A stretch of 64,000 nt of DNA from Glandiceps talaboti (taxonomy: Eukaryota; Hemichordata; Enteropneusta; Spengelidae), in contig NC_135552.1 in the NCBI RefSeq assembly GCF_964340395.1, positions 18,123,181-18,187,180 of the forward strand, given 5' to 3'. Positions 59,901 to 64,000 of this stretch are shown piece by piece. Every line of letters begins with the position of its first letter. Position 1 is the stretch's first letter. The translations under genes and the position numbers were made by a program. Below the pieces are notes generated by a model, which worked only from the letters and a program-made list of their open reading frames with translations, had not been told where the DNA came from and made no database searches.

Positions 59901-60654
59901 ACCCGATCCCAAAAAGAGATTATAAACATTCAATTAAAGCTATTCATCCTACAAAAAATATTTCATCGTTTCAAAAGACAAAAATAAGAAAGTTATGTGA
60001 CTTTGATATTGTTTGGTTGCTAAAAGCACTGTTGACGTGTTACTTAGCAACTAGGATTACGTGTACGTATGTAAACCATGCACTGACATGCGCACACGAC
60101 TGTATATACATGCTTTAATTTATCGACTACACAAATAAATATAGAACAAGAAGATACATTTTAATTGATATACAAATAAATAACGTTAACTTTATCATAA
60201 TTATAGTAAAGAGTGTGAAAATTAGACAGACCATGATGCATTGTACGAACATTTTTTTTCCATTCCAAAAATAGAATGGTGTTTATAGTTCAAAGTTCAT
60301 TGTAAATCAAAGTTGTCAAATAGTACATGTATAGTAACAATGTTTAATGAGTGGATACAGTCAAAGCGATGGATAATGACATGTAAATCGCAGCGACAAC
60401 TTCAGAGAAGACAATAAGACTCCCCCCCCAAAAAAAAAAACACAAAAACAAAACAAAACAAAAACAATAACACACAAACAACCGAACAAAACAACAGCTT
60501 TATACAGTACCCGGATGCAATATTGAGAGGTTTTGAAGGATTGAACTGCCAATGACAAGTTACAAACATCAATGTGTACTCTGGCAACCTTCGAGTAAAA
60601 CACACGACTTTGAGACTACAAAAATATGTTGGTCATTTACAAGTATACGAAATA

Positions 60655-60663
60655 CACGCGCAC

Positions 60664-60711
<48 letters not shown>

Positions 60712-60745
60712 ACACACACACACTCACGCACGCACGCACACACAG
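60655..60745. repeat. (CA)n microsatellite
   Basis: CA repeat with CG interruptions followed by pyrimidine-rich sequence. Open frames across it are artefacts. Confidence 0.96.
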
Positions 60746-61307
60746 CGACTGAAACACACCACGCTCTCTTTCTCTCCCTCCCTCCCCTCCCCCTCTATCT
60801 CTACTTGATACAAGTATCCGCTTTAAATTCAGCCTCGGCAGGTTTCGTCTTTATTCGTACAATGCACCATGGAGAGGGGAGATAGTCACCCGTCATCGAC
60901 ACATTTCTATAAAATATCAGATATCTAATATCTCATAATTTGTATATACATTATATATAGTACTAGAAACTATATTATTAAATAGGAATATTCTTTGAAC
61001 ATTATTTTCAAGGCAAATGGAAATATCTATTGATACCAAATTCGCCTTCGGTAATATACGGTCAAATGAAGGTGATACGATTTGATAATAGACCTATACG
61101 GCGTTACCTATAGTGGAAGATGTTGTATAGGCTTAATCCGACTCGGAGGTGATGCTAAGATCAGAGTGGGGTTCTTAATATGCAGTTTGTGATGTGTCCA
61201 ACATAGAATGTGATACAATGATGACAGCGATGATGAGAGTAGATATAACTAGTGAGATTCCCATTGGTGGCGCTATTCATGATGTTTGTGATAGTTAGTA
61301 AGATACT

Positions 61308-61413
61308 AGACTAAGGTACGCCTTGACGGGGCACCCTCACACATCGGTCAACCCCTTCCAGAGAGAGAGAGGAGGTCGGTGAGGGCGGAGCGACACGACG
61401 TATCGTACAGTCT
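61308..61413 (+). mobile_element. MITE-like family, copy C
   Basis: AGACTAAGGTACGCC at the left and GTATCGTACAGTCT at the right are imperfect inverted ends. The core GGGGCACCCTCACACATCGG, TCAACCCC and GGTCGGTGAGGGCGGAGCGA matches copies A and B. AGTAAGAT occurs on both sides (about 61297-61304 and 61414-61421), a possible 8-bp target duplication. Confidence 0.8.
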
Positions 61414-62636
61414 AGTAAGATTCCTACTACACTGTGGTGCTATTTAATATGATGATAATGTTGCGAATTCGCCTGTCAAGATTCCCACTGGTGGCGCGCC
61501 ACTCATGAAGTTTGCGATGTAGTGAGGAGTGAGGTTCCCAAGGTGAGATCGCCATGAAATACTTCTGGAGATGTAGTTCGCATGCGCATTCTCAAAGTAA
61601 CATTATCTCATGTGTTGTGCATGTCCGAGACTCTATCAAAGCAATGATTAATCTAGTCAAGTTCCATGACTTGTTAGTTTGTCATTAACGTGTGATACGT
61701 AGTATCCGACAACGTGTCTTGATATGTATGATGATGAAATAATGGCAACGTTGGCTCATAAGAACATGGTGCTCATAATGTGAAACCATCTTCACTTAAT
61801 TATGAGAGCAGTGATATTGATTTAGACTAAGTTTCTGTAATGTTCAACCCCCTCCCCCCAATAATAACATTCTGGTGAACTTGACGAGGTGTCAGTTCAG
61901 ACAAATATCACGTGGTGTGCATGAGATCGATACCATTATTTCTGGCAAGATATTGATGTATGAGTGTAAATTGTGAAAGTTCCACTGGGAACACCCTGTA
62001 AAACAGTCGTCTTTGAAATACCACGGGCGTCAGTTATCTTTGTCAAAATCTAGTGTAACCTCTTTTGACAGGTGAGAAGTTATAGTTTAGCGTTAAGGTT
62101 GCTGTCTCACTTCTTTACCTGCCACTAACAAAGAAGTAACTAGAATGACGTAGTTAAAGAATAAATTATGGTCCATTTCACCTAATATCAGAACACATAA
62201 TACATTGTCATACAATGGCTACGGATTCCCTATATCGTCACTCCCCACACTTTCAGGTAAAACTCAGACCACGAACTTGCGGTCTGGAAACTCTCTGATA
62301 AGCGCACTCTGTAGGTTCGTCATCACAACAGTATACATATAAGAAGTTACACTTACGAAGTTCTTAAAACTATAGGCGATATATAAACAAGCGTTTGTTG
62401 TTTTCCACTTTTCTTTAGTTTTGGCGTGTCTCTGAATAAATAGAGTTCCCATAACTTGGCAATACTGGGCGATCCTTTCATGTAGATATTACGCATAATT
62501 AGGACTAGACTCGTGACAAACTAAGTTCGTGCACTCATCATTGCAAGTCTTATCCACTGTCATTGGATGGGGTGGTTTAGCAAGAAAATGGCAGAAATCA
62601 ATATTAAAACGTTGTTCAGGAACGGCACGTAATCTG

Positions 62637-63281
62637 TTACACAACACTTTCTATAGCGGTGGGATCACTCTCTGACGATTGTTCATCATCATCATCCACG
62701 TCCTCCTCATCAGCCAATGCCGTCAAACAGTCACATGCTTGATCAGTGCTCCTGAAGTGCGTTTTCAGCTTCGGCGATCTCCTCGGGCTTTGGTGTGGTC
62801 CTGCTTCCATTTTAATGATTCCTTTACCACGAGGTACCCTCGGAGAATCTGTTTCCTCGGAATTAATATCAAGAATAAGTTCTAGTTTTTCCTCGTCGTG
62901 AACTCTTTGTTTTTCATCAGTCCTGTTCAGTTTTGGTGTGTTGTCATTGGTATCCGTACAATTGTTGTCTTGTGTTTCATTAATCTTGTTTCGTTCTGTC
63001 TCTAACTCAGTCATCCCTCGATTTGGATCCACATTGCCATTTCCCATCATCAATATATATTCGCTTCTCTTCGATAAATTGGGTGACCCCTGTGGCGAAT
63101 CCTTCACCATGGCTGAATGAGAGTCTTTCCGCGTCAAATTGCTGAAAGTGGTCGAGTGTCCATTTCTGTAGCTTCTGCTCGCGTTGATATCACGTGTCAA
63201 TTGCCTGACGTGCCAGCGCTTGGAAATTTCCGCCTTTACTTCGCCGTTCATGAAACAGTAGAGGATGGCAACCACGAATCC
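62637..63281 (-). CDS. Class B (secretin-family) GPCR, last coding exon (partial, 214 aa)
   Basis: C-terminal exon of a peptide-hormone receptor; the extracellular domain and TM1 to most of TM7 lie beyond the right edge. The exon starts at 63281 after a TAG acceptor, in phase 0, with GFVVAILYCFMNGEVKAEIS: the end of TM7 and helix 8 of class B receptors, as in PTH, PACAP/VIP and GHRH receptors. A cytoplasmic tail of ~190 residues follows, long for the class, rich in Ser/Thr/Asn and charged residues, with an acidic run EEDVDDDDEQSSESD near the end. It stops at TAA (62639-62637) with ...AIESVV, a class I PDZ ligand pattern (S-x-V), like ETVM of PTH1R. Subfamily cannot be decided from this exon. 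Confidence 0.92.
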   Translation of the reverse strand, partial: GFVVAILYCFMNGEVKAEISKRWHVRQLTRDINASRSYRNGHSTTFSNLTRKDSHSAMVKDSPQGSPNLSKRSEYILMMGNGNVDPNRGMTELETERNKINETQDNNCTDTNDNTPKLNRTDEKQRVHDEEKLELILDINSEETDSPRVPRGKGIIKMEAGPHQSPRRSPKLKTHFRSTDQACDCLTALADEEDVDDDDEQSSESDPTAIESVV

Positions 63282-64000
63282 CTATCAACGAAATAGACCA
63301 ATGGCATGTTTAGTGTCATGAAACAGAGCTAGATACTGTGTAGATTAAATGGAAGATTATTTGTGAAACAGCGTCTTTTCAGAGTTGACTTCCTTCGGCT
63401 GAGGACATTTCATTTTACCACGTTTTACTACAAATGGACATGAAATGCGTTCGTTATGAGGATGAAGTTCACCCTAAAAATAGTATCAAAACACTAAATC
63501 AAGTACGGACATCCTAAAATTAAAAAAGTCTCACGCAAAATACTTAATATTTAATTTTTGAAATTCAACATCTGTTCGCAGCAAGGTTTCGTCACCAATT
63601 CACTTTTGCCATATTCATACGAAAAGTGGGTCGCGCAACAATGGTACGTGACTTTTCAAATGAGCCAAGTCGCGTGGGGATTTCGGCTTGACTTTACTCT
63701 AGGCTATTACAATTCATACCATCGAAGTAAAGTAAAGTAAACTAAAGTAAATGTAAAATACAAAGTATTGTGAAAATGGTTAAACTAATACGTGTGTTAA
63801 CTCTCACAAGAAAAAACAATCTATATCTTTGTAAGCTAGTGACTATAGTGAATAGTTATACAGTGGACTATTGACACGCACCCTAAAGTCTGGCTCTTCG
63901 ATAATCTAAAGACAGACATAACGATTTACAATTTGGCAGTAGGATGGTGGAATTACATTGATGATGAAAATTAATGTGGATCGAACTTTCAGTGAAGGTG
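63282..64000 (-). other. Intron of the GPCR gene (partial)
   Basis: The 719 bp to the right edge contain no exon that I can match to TM6-TM7 on the minus strand, so the preceding exon is outside the window. A small AGTAAA/GTAAACT repeat is at about 63725-63750. Confidence 0.55.

Larger units (their letters stand above)
54716..62636. other. Region between lipoxygenase start and GPCR last exon
   Basis: Contains the lipoxygenase 5' flank, a 30-bp minisatellite (56040-56575), simple repeats (56608-56975), then 5.6 kb without coding exons that may be a long GPCR 3' UTR or ordinary intergenic DNA. A minus-strand AATAAA (TTTATT on plus) near 57045 is a possible distal poly(A) signal. MITE-like copy C is at 61308-61413. 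Confidence 0.5.

Overview
The window is animal nuclear DNA, AT-rich, with short phase-conserved exons, GT-AG introns and many mini- and microsatellites. Gene content (an omega glutathione S-transferase cluster, a MINDY4 deubiquitinase, a coral/invertebrate-type PLAT lipoxygenase, a class B GPCR) suggests a marine invertebrate, probably a deuterostome such as amphioxus or a hemichordate. The species cannot be fixed from this sequence alone.

Layout. 2.2-6.4 kb (+): a six-exon gene for an unrecognised 385-aa coiled-coil, acidic, probably membrane protein. 7.2-26.8 kb (+): three tandem five-exon GSTO genes with almost identical exon lengths (25/106/226/127 nt plus a last exon of 236-248 nt). 28.6-39.4 kb (+): a 15-exon MINDY4 gene encoding 719 aa, with a YY1-type promoter motif. 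44.2-54.7 kb (-): a 12-exon lipoxygenase gene encoding 668 aa, convergent with MINDY4. 62.6-63.3 kb (-): the last coding exon of a class B GPCR whose other exons lie beyond the window. I joined exons by hand; in every complete gene the summed coding length is a multiple of three and the splice phases agree.

The most unusual property is how repeats are placed. At least ten splice junctions in four genes are copied, from two to more than twenty times, into the adjoining intron. The copy includes the end of the exon plus the donor, or the acceptor region. The largest array (about 42 bp x 22) begins at the donor of MINDY4 exon 3. Minisatellites crossing exon-intron borders have, to my recollection, been reported in amphioxus genes; here they affect much of one locus. 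The window also holds several fold-back elements, a TIR element with a direct target repeat, and a three-copy dispersed family of about 100 bp that I cannot assign.

The genes do not form one pathway. The GSTs are glutathione-dependent thiol transferases/reductases, the lipoxygenase makes fatty-acid hydroperoxides (possibly at membranes, given an acylation-type N-terminus), MINDY4 trims ubiquitin chains, and the receptor signals at the cell surface. The MINDY4-class B GPCR linkage resembles human 7p14, where MINDY4 lies beside GHRHR, ADCYAP1R1 and CRHR2.
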